From Cryomorphaceae bacterium (lineage in GTDB: Bacteria; Bacteroidota; Bacteroidia; Flavobacteriales_D; Sanyastnellaceae): a stretch of DNA of 64,000 bases. Below the pieces are notes generated by a model. The model worked only from the letters and a program-made list of their open reading frames with translations. It ran no database searches and was not told the DNA's origin. The stretch lies in the NCBI GenBank assembly GCA_016124575.1, contig WGNM01000025.1:1-64000 (forward strand), read 5' to 3'. The stretch's first letter is position 1. The number at the start of each line of letters is the position of its first letter. This document shows, in pieces, positions 1-7,517 of the stretch. Position numbers and translations under genes: made by a program.

Positions 1-81
1 CCAGCTAAGGTTTACAAACAAGCAGCCTAGAAATGAACAAAAACACTAAGTTATGAGTCTCCCCCAAACCCCCTCATTACT

Positions 82-279
82 ATGGTTTTAACTGTTATAT
101 TTGTATATAAGATCTTGTCCAAACAATCCCGACCACTTCAATACAAAGGAAAACCCTTTTCGGGAGTATTGAAGGATGGGAATTCGACGATAAAATACAA
201 AAATGGAAATGCTAACGGCTTGGCTGTTTCTTATTTTCCAAATGGCAAAATCAGTTCTGAATGGCTTGCACCCAACTGA
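82..279 (+). CDS. small MORN/YwqK-like repeat protein, probably a fragment
   Basis: This is a 65-residue protein with a short hydrophobic N-terminus (about residues 1-11) followed by two short repeats of the kind PFSGVLKDG and GLAVSYFPNGK. These resemble the beta-hairpin repeats of YwqK-family antitoxins and MORN proteins, which normally carry many more copies. Only about two repeats are present, so it may be a remnant of a longer protein. It heads a run of small unrelated genes at the left edge. Function is not predictable. The family call rests on the YxNG pattern only. Confidence 0.4.
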   Translation: MVLTVIFVYKILSKQSRPLQYKGKPFSGVLKDGNSTIKYKNGNANGLAVSYFPNGKISSEWLAPN

Positions 280-383
280 ATTGATTATTTTCAGTAAAAG
301 TTACTTTGGTGGGGAGGTTATTAGACGGACTGTTGTTAGCGGACATTGTGAATTCCGACACAGGTGAAATAAAAAAACAGAAT

Positions 384-983
384 ATGAAACAGACAATCAT
401 TTATTTTGCGATGGCAATTTTCACAGTGACTTCGTGCAACAATATGACGGAAAATGCAAATAACAGTATCGCTGTATTAGCAACCGACACGAGCAAAACA
501 AGTATTGGTAAAAGTATGATTACTCAAAAAATAACTCCTTCAATTTGGGTAGAGACAACAGATGCAAAAGCTGTAGCAGATTATTACCTATCCATTTTCA
601 AAGATGGAAAATTGAAGGAACACCATAAATATACCAATCCACCAGAGGCAGGTGATGGTAATTTTGAAACTGCAATTGTAGAAATAGCTGGAATGGAATT
701 AAGTATTTTAGCCGCAGGACCATTTCAGAAATTTAATGAGTCAGTTTCCTTAGTCATCAACTGCAAAGACCAAGAAGAAGTAGATTATTATTGGAATGCA
801 TTGACCGTCAATGGGGGACAAGAAAGCTCTTGTGGCTGGTGCAAAGACAAATATGGATTATCGTGGCAAGTGGTTCCGGTTGAATATTTTGACCTCATAA
901 ACAGCGATGACCCGAACGTCAGAAATAAGGCCATGAATAATACTTTGCTGCAGAAAAAAATTATTTTATCTGAACTAAAGTAG
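384..983 (+). CDS. VOC/PhnB-like fold lipoprotein
   Basis: The ATG at 384 is preferred over the upstream one at 306 because it starts a lipoprotein signal (MKQTIIYFAMAIFTVTSCNN, lipobox ending TSC). The mature part from about residue 50 (ITPSIWVETTDAKAVADYY) matches the PhnB / 3-demethylubiquinone methyltransferase-like branch of the VOC superfamily. It has the usual ISILAAGPFQKFNESVS-like strand and the GQESSCGWCKDKYGLSWQVVP C-terminal segment. Such proteins are dimeric metal-binding folds with many activities; the substrate here is unknown. A lipid anchor on this family is unusual. It precedes a DUF1801 gene, a common companion of PhnB-like genes. Confidence 0.75.
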   Translation: MKQTIIYFAMAIFTVTSCNNMTENANNSIAVLATDTSKTSIGKSMITQKITPSIWVETTDAKAVADYYLSIFKDGKLKEHHKYTNPPEAGDGNFETAIVEIAGMELSILAAGPFQKFNESVSLVINCKDQEEVDYYWNALTVNGGQESSCGWCKDKYGLSWQVVPVEYFDLINSDDPNVRNKAMNNTLLQKKIILSELK

Positions 984-1013
984 TATCAGAAAACCGAGAA
1001 GACGCGAAATCAA

Positions 1014-1442
1014 ATGGACCTTCAAAAACAAATCAAAGATTATATTGCATCTCAACCTGAGCCAAAACGTTCGGACATTGAGGCCATACACAAACTAATA
1101 CTTATAGCTTTACCAAAGAGCAAATTATGGTTCTTAGACGGCAAAGACGATAAAGGAAAAATTGTGTCTAATCCCAACATAGGATATGGAATTCAAACAA
1201 TAAAATATGCTGACGGTAAGACCAAAGAGTTTTATCAAATTGGCATAAGTGCGAATACGGCAGGAATATCTGTTTACATTTTGGGCTTTGAAAATAAGAA
1301 GTATTTGCCCGATACCTATGGGAAGATCATTGGTAAAGCGAGTATTACAGGCTATTGCATTAAGTTTAAAACATTAAAAGACATAAATATTGAAGCACTT
1401 GAAGCAGCAATACAAGACGGAGTTGAACAGACAAAACAATGA
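1014..1442 (+). CDS. DUF1801 domain protein (YdhG-like)
   Basis: This 142-residue soluble protein has an N-terminal helical part (IKDYIASQPEPKRSDIEAIHKLI) and a central YGIQTIKYADGKTKEF-type segment. These are characteristic of the DUF1801 / YdhG family of small uncharacterised cytosolic proteins. It lies 30 nt downstream of the VOC-fold lipoprotein on the same strand and probably shares its transcript. The stop codon begins the inverted-repeat-bounded stretch that follows. No catalytic motif is recognisable and the biological role of the family is not settled. Confidence 0.65.
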   Translation: MDLQKQIKDYIASQPEPKRSDIEAIHKLILIALPKSKLWFLDGKDDKGKIVSNPNIGYGIQTIKYADGKTKEFYQIGISANTAGISVYILGFENKKYLPDTYGKIIGKASITGYCIKFKTLKDINIEALEAAIQDGVEQTKQ

Positions 1443-1557
1443 CACCAAACAAAAACAACGTAACGCTATGGTAGCTGCACAAAAAGCGGGGTTTCGTCTT
1501 CCAAAAGACAGTATGGTGGTTCATGGAAGTTTAGTTTTTAAATCATGTTTTGTGTCA
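1440..1557. repeat. stretch bounded by 12-bp inverted ends, possible cassette junction
   Basis: TGACACCAAACA at 1440-1451 is matched in inverted orientation (11 of 12) by TGTTTTGTGTCA at 1546-1557. A smaller hairpin (GTCTT ccaa AAGAC) lies inside. The left end coincides with the stop codon of the DUF1801 gene. Its size and inverted termini recall integron attC-like sites or other cassette junctions, but no canonical attC core pair is seen. The remaining bases up to 1785 hold no gene or terminator I can support. Confidence 0.35.
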
Positions 1558-1785
1558 AAAATCCAGCCTATCGGGTAACCGAAAACCGACAAACGGTCTA
1601 ATAACCCCCATCCACAATTCATGTCTGATGGTGTCTAAAAACTCAGGTTTTTACTTTTCAACTCCCCGCGTGAGTATCTTCAAGTGTGTAAAAATTGCAG
1701 TCAGAAAACTTGCTTCGCCTGCGATGAGATAAAAACCAACATAGCATTAAAATCTGCTCAAAATAGAGGTGGCCTTCACTTCACC

Positions 1786-3603
1786 TTACCTGTTCGACTG
1801 CTGCAAGTTCACCAACTTGGTGTACAATCCATCCATGGCGATGAGTTCGCTGTGTGTGCCGCTTTCTTTCAACGCTCCATCTTCAAGTACCAATATCAAA
1901 TCGGCATTGCGAATGGTCGATAAACGGTGTGCGATGACGATGGAGGTGCGGCCAATCATCAATTTATCCAAAGCCTCTTGCACCAAGCGTTCCGATTCTG
2001 AATCCAATGAGCTGGTGGCTTCATCGAGAATCAATATTGTAGGATCTTTCAAAACGGCTCTAGCTATGGCGATGCGTTGTCTTTGTCCGCCCGACAATTG
2101 AATCCCTCGCTCACCTACAAGGGTGTCTAAACCATCTGGAAAACGTGCAATAAACTCCATGGCATTGGCCTGCTGCGCTGCCTTGCGGATTTCGTCGTCT
2201 GTAGCGGTCGGCTTGCCATAGGCGATGTTCTCGCGAATGCTTCCTCCAAACAATAGCACTTCTTGTGGAACATATGCCATCTGTCGGCGAAGCGCTGTCA
2301 ACTCATAACTGCGAGCATCTTTGTCATCAAATGTAATTTCTCCTGAAACGGGGACGTAAAAGTGCTGGATGAGCGACGCAATGGTCGATTTACCAGCTCC
2401 CGACGGACCAACAAGCGCTACCTGCTGTCCGGCTTTGATCATAAAATTCAGGTCTTTGATGACATGTATCTCCTCGCGTGATGCATATTGGAAGTTGACA
2501 TCTTTGAAGGCGATATCGCCCTGCAACCGCATGCTGCTCTCCGCGGCTGGCGACATGTCAATGTCTTCTGGAGTGAGATCCAATATGTCCATTACGTTTT
2601 CAATCGCCCCAATGCCTTTTTGCAAAACTCCAAACTGACTGGCGATGCCTCCAATTGACCCTGCCACTAATCCTGTCATCAGCAAAAAGGTAAAAAAATG
2701 CTCCTTGGCCAGGTCGCCCTCAGTCATCAAATCTGCACCTTTGAAGATGATGAGGGAGATGGCTCCAAAAATGAAGAGGATGATGAAAGAGGCGAATACA
2801 CCTCGCCACAAAGCACCTTTCAAGGCATACGCCCGGATGTCGGTTACACTCCGGATATACCGGGTCATCTCCAAAAACTCATTCGCAAAACTCTTTACGT
2901 TCACGATGCCTGTGAGCGTTTCTTGAACGATCACGTTCGATTCCGATACTTTATCTTGGGTGAGTTTGCTCAATTTTCGGACGTATCTTCCGAAAATAAT
3001 GGCGACAATGATCATCACCGGCAAGGTGCCGAGCATAATAAATGTCAGAGTAGGTGAGAAGTACAGCAATGCTAAAATACCCCCTACAATGATGATGAGC
3101 TGACGCAGCAACTCCGCTAGCGTAGTGGTGAAAACGTCTTGAATAGAGGTGATATCTGCACTGATGCGTGAGTTTATATCGCCAACACGTTTTTCATTGA
3201 AGTACTGCATCGGCATCCGGATCACCTTTTCATAGGTGTCTTTTCGAAGTGCCAGCATCATGTTTTCCGTTACCCGAGCGAAAAGTATAACACGTGTGAA
3301 ACTGATGGCCGCTTGAACAACCAAAAGTATGGCTATTGCAACGCCGATTGAACTCAAACTGGTGAAGTCGATGTTGAGGTTCATGAAACCGCGGACATCC
3401 GCACCTGCCCCAGCGTCTTGCACCCCGACCCCGCCGAGTTGTCCCCACAGCCTGGTCACCAACAATGTGAACACCCCCGATAAGGTAATCATCACAATAC
3501 CGATGGTGAAGCTTAACCAATAAGGCTTGATGTATTTGTAGATGCGTGTCGCTTTGCGCATGCTGTCTTTCGAAAGACGGCGCTTTTTTTCTTCTCCTTC
3601 CAT
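1786..3603 (-). CDS. ABC exporter, fused permease-ATPase (MsbA-like)
   Basis: This is a half-size ABC exporter of about 605 residues, expected to work as a homodimer in the inner membrane and export lipid or drug-like substrates. The N-terminal half holds six hydrophobic segments. The C-terminal ATPase shows Walker A (GPSGAGKST), the signature LSGGQRQR and Walker B (ILILDEATSSLD). The start MEGEEKKRR at 3603 is preferred to an ATG 21 nt upstream because a TACATTTG -7 box lies at 3614-3621, upstream of it. An insertion rich in Gly and Ala (LGGVGVQDAGAGADV) follows the first membrane segment. It is divergent from rpmH. The substrate cannot be read from sequence. Confidence 0.9.
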   Translation of the reverse strand: MEGEEKKRRLSKDSMRKATRIYKYIKPYWLSFTIGIVMITLSGVFTLLVTRLWGQLGGVGVQDAGAGADVRGFMNLNIDFTSLSSIGVAIAILLVVQAAISFTRVILFARVTENMMLALRKDTYEKVIRMPMQYFNEKRVGDINSRISADITSIQDVFTTTLAELLRQLIIIVGGILALLYFSPTLTFIMLGTLPVMIIVAIIFGRYVRKLSKLTQDKVSESNVIVQETLTGIVNVKSFANEFLEMTRYIRSVTDIRAYALKGALWRGVFASFIILFIFGAISLIIFKGADLMTEGDLAKEHFFTFLLMTGLVAGSIGGIASQFGVLQKGIGAIENVMDILDLTPEDIDMSPAAESSMRLQGDIAFKDVNFQYASREEIHVIKDLNFMIKAGQQVALVGPSGAGKSTIASLIQHFYVPVSGEITFDDKDARSYELTALRRQMAYVPQEVLLFGGSIRENIAYGKPTATDDEIRKAAQQANAMEFIARFPDGLDTLVGERGIQLSGGQRQRIAIARAVLKDPTILILDEATSSLDSESERLVQEALDKLMIGRTSIVIAHRLSTIRNADLILVLEDGALKESGTHSELIAMDGLYTKLVNLQQSNR

Positions 3604-3706
3604 AACTTGGCTGCAAATGTACAACTTGCATGCAGCTAAGTGTCACACCTTTGTAAATTCAAATCGAGGGAGATGTGAAAATTCTCAGTATTTTTGCAGC
3701 AGATTC

Positions 3707-3736
3707 TTGCATATTTATAAAGAAGCTCTATCTTTG
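3707..3736 (+). promoter_or_regulatory. promoter of rpmH
   Basis: TTG at 3707-3709 and TATCTTTG at 3729-3736 are separated by 19 nt, matching the Bacteroidota -33/-7 consensus. The rpmH start codon lies 35 nt beyond the -7 box. Confidence 0.65.
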
Positions 3737-3771
3737 CACTCCCTTTGTAAAAAGGCCTAAAGAAACGAACG

Positions 3772-3939
3772 ATGAAAAGGACATTCCAACCCTCGAAACG
3801 CAAGCGCCGCAACAAACACGGATTCCGCAGCCGCATGGCTACAGCAAACGGACGTCGTGTACTTTCTTCACGTCGCAAGAAAGGACGTCATAAGTTGACT
3901 GTATCTGACGAGCGTCGCCACAAAGGTATCGAGCGTTAA
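3772..3939 (+). CDS. rpmH: 50S ribosomal protein L34
   Basis: This 55-codon gene begins [20 protein letters not shown], the invariant L34 signature, and continues with [26 protein letters not shown]34 is a basic protein bound to 23S rRNA in the large subunit. The last residues ([10 protein letters not shown]) form a short C-terminal extension beyond the typical 44-46 residue bacterial protein, as is common in this phylum. It has its own promoter and is followed 26 nt later by a strong intrinsic terminator, so it is probably monocistronic. The usual neighbours rnpA and dnaA are absent here. Confidence 0.95.
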   Translation: MKRTFQPSKRKRRNKHGFRSRMATANGRRVLSSRRKKGRHKLTVSDERRHKGIER

Positions 3940-3965
3940 GAAATTTCCTATCAGGATATTGATCA

Positions 3966-3993
3966 GGGCTGCCATTTGGCGGCCCTTTTTTTT
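3966..3993 (+). terminator. intrinsic terminator of rpmH
   Basis: GGGCTGCC and GGCGGCCC (3966-3973 and 3978-3985, one G-U pair) form a stem with a 4-nt loop, followed by eight T residues. The T tract runs into the stop codon of the convergent gene at 3992. Confidence 0.85.
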
Positions 3994-4618
3994 ATGCTGT
4001 TACATGCGTAACCGCCACAACCCACAACCCACAGACTTTAAATGCCGTTAATTCAATGCTGTAGCTTCGCCCTGCGTGAAGTACATCAGCCATCAGTCGC
4101 GAATCGTTGATTTGAAATGGGCGGATAAGGATATCGGATGCGAAGGTCAGTTGCTCGCCGAAAACTTTAAATACCGCTTCTTTAGCACTCCATAGTAGCG
4201 TCAAGTAATCGAGCTCACTGCTTGATTTTAATGCCGCTTCCAATTCATCGGCATGAGCAAATCGATGACGAATGGTGTGGAGCTTTTGATCGGGAATTTG
4301 AATATCAAATCCAGCATGCAATGGGTGGGTGAGTGCGCCAGCAATGGGCAAACAGTGTGAAAGAGAAAGTGCAGAACTTGTTAAGTAAGGCTTGCCATTT
4401 GGCTCGTACAGTACCGGCGACGCATTTTCCAATCCGATGCGCAAAGCCGCCCTCGACGCTACAAATTCGCGTTTGCGTTTTTCGTGGTTGATCAGGAGGT
4501 ACTCCTTTCGGTCGTCATCGGTAAACAAAGCCGATGAAACCAAAACGTCTACATCTTCCGTGAGTTGCCAAAAAGCCAACCTCAAATCGCCATCTTCAAT
4601 TTTTACTACCAATGCCAT
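3992..4618 (-). CDS. 4'-phosphopantetheinyl transferase superfamily protein
   Basis: The protein transfers phosphopantetheine from CoA to a carrier-protein serine. The family motifs are in order: YEPNGKPYL (residues 71-79), a GFDIQ variant of the GVDIE metal-binding motif (103-107) and WSAKEAVFK (143-151), which carries the conserved Trp, Lys and Glu. At 208 residues it has the length of Sfp/EntD-type two-domain enzymes rather than the short AcpS. It is monocistronic and divergent from ahcY. Its ATG lies only 4 nt after a TACCTTTG box, so the message may be leaderless. The carrier-protein partner is unknown. Confidence 0.85.
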   Translation of the reverse strand: MALVVKIEDGDLRLAFWQLTEDVDVLVSSALFTDDDRKEYLLINHEKRKREFVASRAALRIGLENASPVLYEPNGKPYLTSSALSLSHCLPIAGALTHPLHAGFDIQIPDQKLHTIRHRFAHADELEAALKSSSELDYLTLLWSAKEAVFKVFGEQLTFASDILIRPFQINDSRLMADVLHAGRSYSIELTAFKVCGLWVVAVTHVTA

Positions 4619-4622
4619 GAAA

Positions 4623-4630
4623 CAAAGGTA
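4623..4630 (-). promoter_or_regulatory. -7 box four nt from the start of the PPTase gene
   Basis: Read on the minus strand this is TACCTTTG, then tttc, then ATG. No good -33 TTG at 17-23 nt was found. This is one of six such start arrangements in the window. Confidence 0.5.
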
Positions 4631-4710
4631 AGTTCAAATTGTAGTAAGTGCGTACAATCTCAATAAGAGTTAAATAGGAGGTTGCATCCGCGCTGCTCGC
4701 GCGAAAATTG

Positions 4711-4718
4711 TATCTTTG
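4711..4718 (+). promoter_or_regulatory. -7 box of ahcY
   Basis: TATCTTTG matches TAnnTTTG and leaves a 32-nt gap to the ahcY ATG. A TTG exists at 4682-4684, but the 26-nt spacing is longer than usual. Confidence 0.5.
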
Positions 4719-4750
4719 CATTCTGATTTTCAATTGAAAAACACACATAC

Positions 4751-6070
4751 ATGAGTGTATCAACACAACAAACTGTTCTCCCGTACAAAGTGAAAGATAT
4801 TTCTTTGGCGGCGTGGGGACGTAAAGAAATCGAACTTGCTGAGGCTGAAATGCCGGGCTTAATGGCATTGCGTGAAGAGTACGGTGCGAAGAAACCTTTG
4901 AAAGGTGCGCGCATCGCAGGTTGTCTTCACATGACCATTCAAACAGCTGTGCTGATTGAGACCTTGGTTGAACTCGGTGCCGATGTTCAGTGGTCTTCTT
5001 GTAACATTTTCTCTACCCAAGATCATGCTGCGGCTGCTATCGCTGCTGCTGGAATTCCTGTGTATGCATGGAAAGGTATGACAGAAGAAGAGTACGAATG
5101 GTGCATTGAGCAGACCTTGTATTTTGGCGCTGACCGTCAGCCGTTGAACATGATTTTGGACGACGGTGGGGATTTGACCAACGTGGTCCTCGACAGCTAC
5201 CCAGAAATCGCCAAAGGCGTAAAAGGTATCTCTGAAGAAACAACAACGGGCGTTTTGCGTTTGTACGATCGCGTGAAAGCAGGCACTTTGCCTATGCCGG
5301 CGATCAACGTAAACGACTCTGTTACAAAATCGAAGTTCGATAACAAATACGGATGTCGTGAATCATGTGTTGATGCGATTCGTCGTGCAACCGATATCAT
5401 GATGGCTGGTAAAGTAGCCGCAGTTGCTGGTTTCGGCGATGTAGGTAAGGGTTCTGCTGAATCTCTTCGCAAGGCCGGTTGTCGTGTTATCGTTAGTGAA
5501 ATCGACCCGATTTGCGCACTGCAAGCTGCAATGGAAGGGTACGAAGTGAAGAAGATGGCTGATGCTGTGAAAGAAGCAGACATCATTGTAACCGCAACGG
5601 GAAACAAAGACATCATCACTGCGAAGCACTTCGAAAGCATGAAAGACAAAGCGATCGTTTGTAACATCGGTCACTTCGACAATGAAATTGATGTTGCTTG
5701 GTTGAACAAAAACCACGGTGGCAGCAAAGATACCATCAAGCCGCAAGTTGACAAATACACCATCAATGGGAAAGACGTGATCTTGCTTGCTGAAGGTCGT
5801 TTGGTGAACCTTGGTTGTGCTACCGGTCACCCTTCATTTGTAATGTCGAACTCATTCACAAACCAGACATTGGCGCAGCTCGAGTTGTGGAACAACGCTG
5901 GAGCTTATGAGAACAACGTTTTTGTGCTTCCAAAACACCTCGATGAGCGTGTTGCTATGTTGCACCTGAAGAAGATCGGCGTTGAGTTGGACGTTCTTTC
6001 TGACGATCAAGCAAAATATATCGGTGTTGACGTAAATGGTCCTTTCAAATCAGAACAGTACCGTTACTAA
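4751..6070 (+). CDS. ahcY: adenosylhomocysteinase
   Basis: The enzyme reversibly hydrolyses S-adenosylhomocysteine to adenosine and homocysteine in the activated methyl cycle, using bound NAD. The 439-residue protein is full length. It has the substrate-domain motifs [15 protein letters not shown] (58-72), [16 protein letters not shown] (82-97) and EETTTGV, the NAD-binding GFGDVGKG (227-234) and the C-terminal KHLDERVA. It ends SEQYRY, as expected for the family, whose C-terminal Lys/Tyr reaches the neighbouring subunit. The start MSVSTQQ follows a -7 box. A strong terminator follows, so it is a single-gene unit. Confidence 0.97.
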   Translation: MSVSTQQTVLPYKVKDISLAAWGRKEIELAEAEMPGLMALREEYGAKKPLKGARIAGCLHMTIQTAVLIETLVELGADVQWSSCNIFSTQDHAAAAIAAAGIPVYAWKGMTEEEYEWCIEQTLYFGADRQPLNMILDDGGDLTNVVLDSYPEIAKGVKGISEETTTGVLRLYDRVKAGTLPMPAINVNDSVTKSKFDNKYGCRESCVDAIRRATDIMMAGKVAAVAGFGDVGKGSAESLRKAGCRVIVSEIDPICALQAAMEGYEVKKMADAVKEADIIVTATGNKDIITAKHFESMKDKAIVCNIGHFDNEIDVAWLNKNHGGSKDTIKPQVDKYTINGKDVILLAEGRLVNLGCATGHPSFVMSNSFTNQTLAQLELWNNAGAYENNVFVLPKHLDERVAMLHLKKIGVELDVLSDDQAKYIGVDVNGPFKSEQYRY

Positions 6071-6088
6071 GCTGATAAAACTATATTG

Positions 6089-6129
6089 ATACCGGTGCCT
6101 TTGAAAATTAAGGCACCGGTATTTTTTTT
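6089..6129 (+). terminator. intrinsic terminator of ahcY
   Basis: ATACCGGTGCCTT (6089-6101) pairs with AAGGCACCGGTAT (6110-6122), followed by a T8 tract. The arms ACCGGTGCCT/AGGCACCGGT are identical to the arms of the first hairpin repeat at 6149, just downstream. Confidence 0.9.
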
Positions 6130-6148
6130 CCGAGTATTGCTGCACTGC

Positions 6149-6416
6149 ACCGGTGCCTTCGAGAGCCTCAGGCACCGGTTGGGTGTAATCTTGTTATTGG
6201 GGAAGGTTTCGCAAAAAAATACTGCACTACGCTGTTGACTGCGGCTCTCGAAGGCAACGCTTTTCCGAGAATTGCTGCACGACGCTGTTGACTGAGGCTC
6301 TCGAAGGCAACGTTTTCCGAATATTGCTATGCTGCGCCGTTGACTGAGGCTCTCGAAGGCAACGTTTTTCCGAGTAATTCTATGCTGCGCCGTTGACTGA
6401 GGCTCTCGAAGTCAAC
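6149..6416. repeat. cluster of five hairpin repeats with fixed core and variable arms
   Basis: An 11-nt core GAGGCTCTCGA (or its complement TCGAGAGCCTC) sits between self-complementary arms. Copy 1 has its core at 6159-6169 and perfect 10-bp arms ACCGGTGCCT/AGGCACCGGT. Copies 2-5 have cores at 6241, 6294, 6346 and 6399, a period of 52-53 bp. Their arms are GTTGACT with AGGCAAC (copies 2-4, one mismatch) or AGTCAAC (copy 5, perfect). Spacers between copies share TTTTCCGAG and ATTGCT. The same core recurs at 49.5 kb. The stretch 6130-6418 has no gene. Confidence 0.8.
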
Positions 6417-6418
6417 GT

Positions 6419-6835
6419 TTAATTGTACACATACAACACATTCCCGTTGAACTGTGTATTGTATTGTTGTAATGGCAAGTTGGTTGGACCACTGACCACG
6501 CTGCCATCGGTAATAAGCCATGTGCTTTCAGAGCAGGTGTCGACAAGAATCACGTTGTTGTCAGACACCTCCACTTTGCAGTAATCGCCAATGTTGTAGG
6601 TGCTGTGTCGGTCGATGGCTGTGAACTCATTCTGGCTATTCCGGTAGATAATGATACCGCGTGAACCGCCTGATACATACGTCCAACCCGTTGGAATAGT
6701 CAGATCAAAATAGGCGGGAAGGGTGAGGTCAATCGAAAAATTCACAGGGACATACGGTATGCGTTCTTGCTCTTTCCGACATCCAGAGCAGCCAACAATC
6801 AATATTGCACTTAAAAGAAATCCCAAGATTCGCAT
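6419..6835 (-). CDS. degenerate Rieske-like lipoprotein
   Basis: This 138-residue protein has a lipoprotein signal (MRILGFLLSAILIVGCSGC). The mature part follows the layout of Bacteroidota Rieske-fold lipoproteins: GIIIYRNSQNEFTAIDRHST, then C-x-V, an internal DTCSESTWLITDG and a closing GPTNLPLQQY. The two Cys-x-His pairs that would bind a 2Fe-2S cluster are not intact. Cysteines remain, but their His partners are missing. I infer a structural relative that has lost the cluster. Its ATG is 4 nt after a TAACTTTG box. It ends against the hairpin-repeat cluster. Confidence 0.6.
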   Translation of the reverse strand: MRILGFLLSAILIVGCSGCRKEQERIPYVPVNFSIDLTLPAYFDLTIPTGWTYVSGGSRGIIIYRNSQNEFTAIDRHSTYNIGDYCKVEVSDNNVILVDTCSESTWLITDGSVVSGPTNLPLQQYNTQFNGNVLYVYN

Positions 6836-6839
6836 AGCC

Positions 6840-6847
6840 CAAAGTTA
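6840..6847 (-). promoter_or_regulatory. -7 box four nt from the start of the Rieske-like gene
   Basis: On the minus strand TAACTTTG is followed by ggct and ATG. No convincing -33 element was seen, and the box lies in the 16-nt gap after tsaB. Confidence 0.45.
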
Positions 6848-6851
6848 ACGA

Positions 6852-7517
6852 TCAAAAGTGTTTCTTTGGTGTGCCAGCAACAAACTCTTTTAAGTAAAAT
6901 GGCTCAAAATAAGCTACATTCTGAAAATCGCGCGCAGCGGCGCGGATGAGTGCAAGTTTGAGCATGTCGCCAGCTTCAGGGTGTTGCGAAAGGATAGTGT
7001 AGTGAGGCTCTTTCAAAACGTCGTGGAACTTGCCAGCACCGTCGCCGATGAAAATGGCAGGAGCGTCGAACGAGAATGGATCAGACTCAATGACCAGTGA
7101 TTGAATTTCGTTTTCAAGATGCAAAACTCCATCTGCAACGCGATACACCGAGGCGTAAACCTCTTGTCTGCGTGCGTCAATCATGGGAACAATGTATCTG
7201 ATCTTATCTGTGTTGGGAACAGCAGCAGCGAGGACTTCGGTGGTGTCTATAGAGATCAATGGAATTTCCAATGCGTAGCACAAGCCTTTCGCTGCTGCTA
7301 CTCCTATGCGTAATCCGGTGTATGAACCGGGTCCACGACTCACGGCAATAGCATCGGGCGCGCCCGCTTCTTTTATCACTGCATCGAGAAAAACATGCAA
7401 CTGTTCAGCGTGCACATAACCATCTTCTCTGGCAGATCTTTGAGCCAGCACACCGCTTTCATCGCCAATCGCAACTGAGCAGTTTTTAGTCGCTGTTTCT
7501 ATGCAGAGAATCTTCAT
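6852..7517 (-). CDS. tsaB: tRNA threonylcarbamoyladenosine biosynthesis protein TsaB
   Basis: TsaB is the non-catalytic partner of TsaD in the complex that makes the t6A37 modification in ANN-decoding tRNAs. The N-terminus MKILCIETATKNCSVAIG is the ASKHA-fold phosphate-1 segment, and AVSRGPGSYTGLRIGVAAAKGL is the hallmark of the family. The length of 221 residues is normal. It is the last gene of a tolC-type / adaptor / tsaB transcript, overlapping the adaptor by 4 nt. That points to translational coupling of a housekeeping tRNA gene to an efflux system. Confidence 0.93.
   Translation of the reverse strand: MKILCIETATKNCSVAIGDESGVLAQRSAREDGYVHAEQLHVFLDAVIKEAGAPDAIAVSRGPGSYTGLRIGVAAAKGLCYALEIPLISIDTTEVLAAAVPNTDKIRYIVPMIDARRQEVYASVYRVADGVLHLENEIQSLVIESDPFSFDAPAIFIGDGAGKFHDVLKEPHYTILSQHPEAGDMLKLALIRAAARDFQNVAYFEPFYLKEFVAGTPKKHF

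Noticed and set aside
1390-1578. 62-codon frame overlapping the end of the DUF1801 gene
   Set aside because: It overlaps a recognisable gene in another phase and continues into the inverted-repeat stretch, with no family features.
3675-3893. Frames overlapping rpmH on both strands
   Set aside because: They are shadows of the L34 gene and its leader; the L34 sequence is unmistakable.
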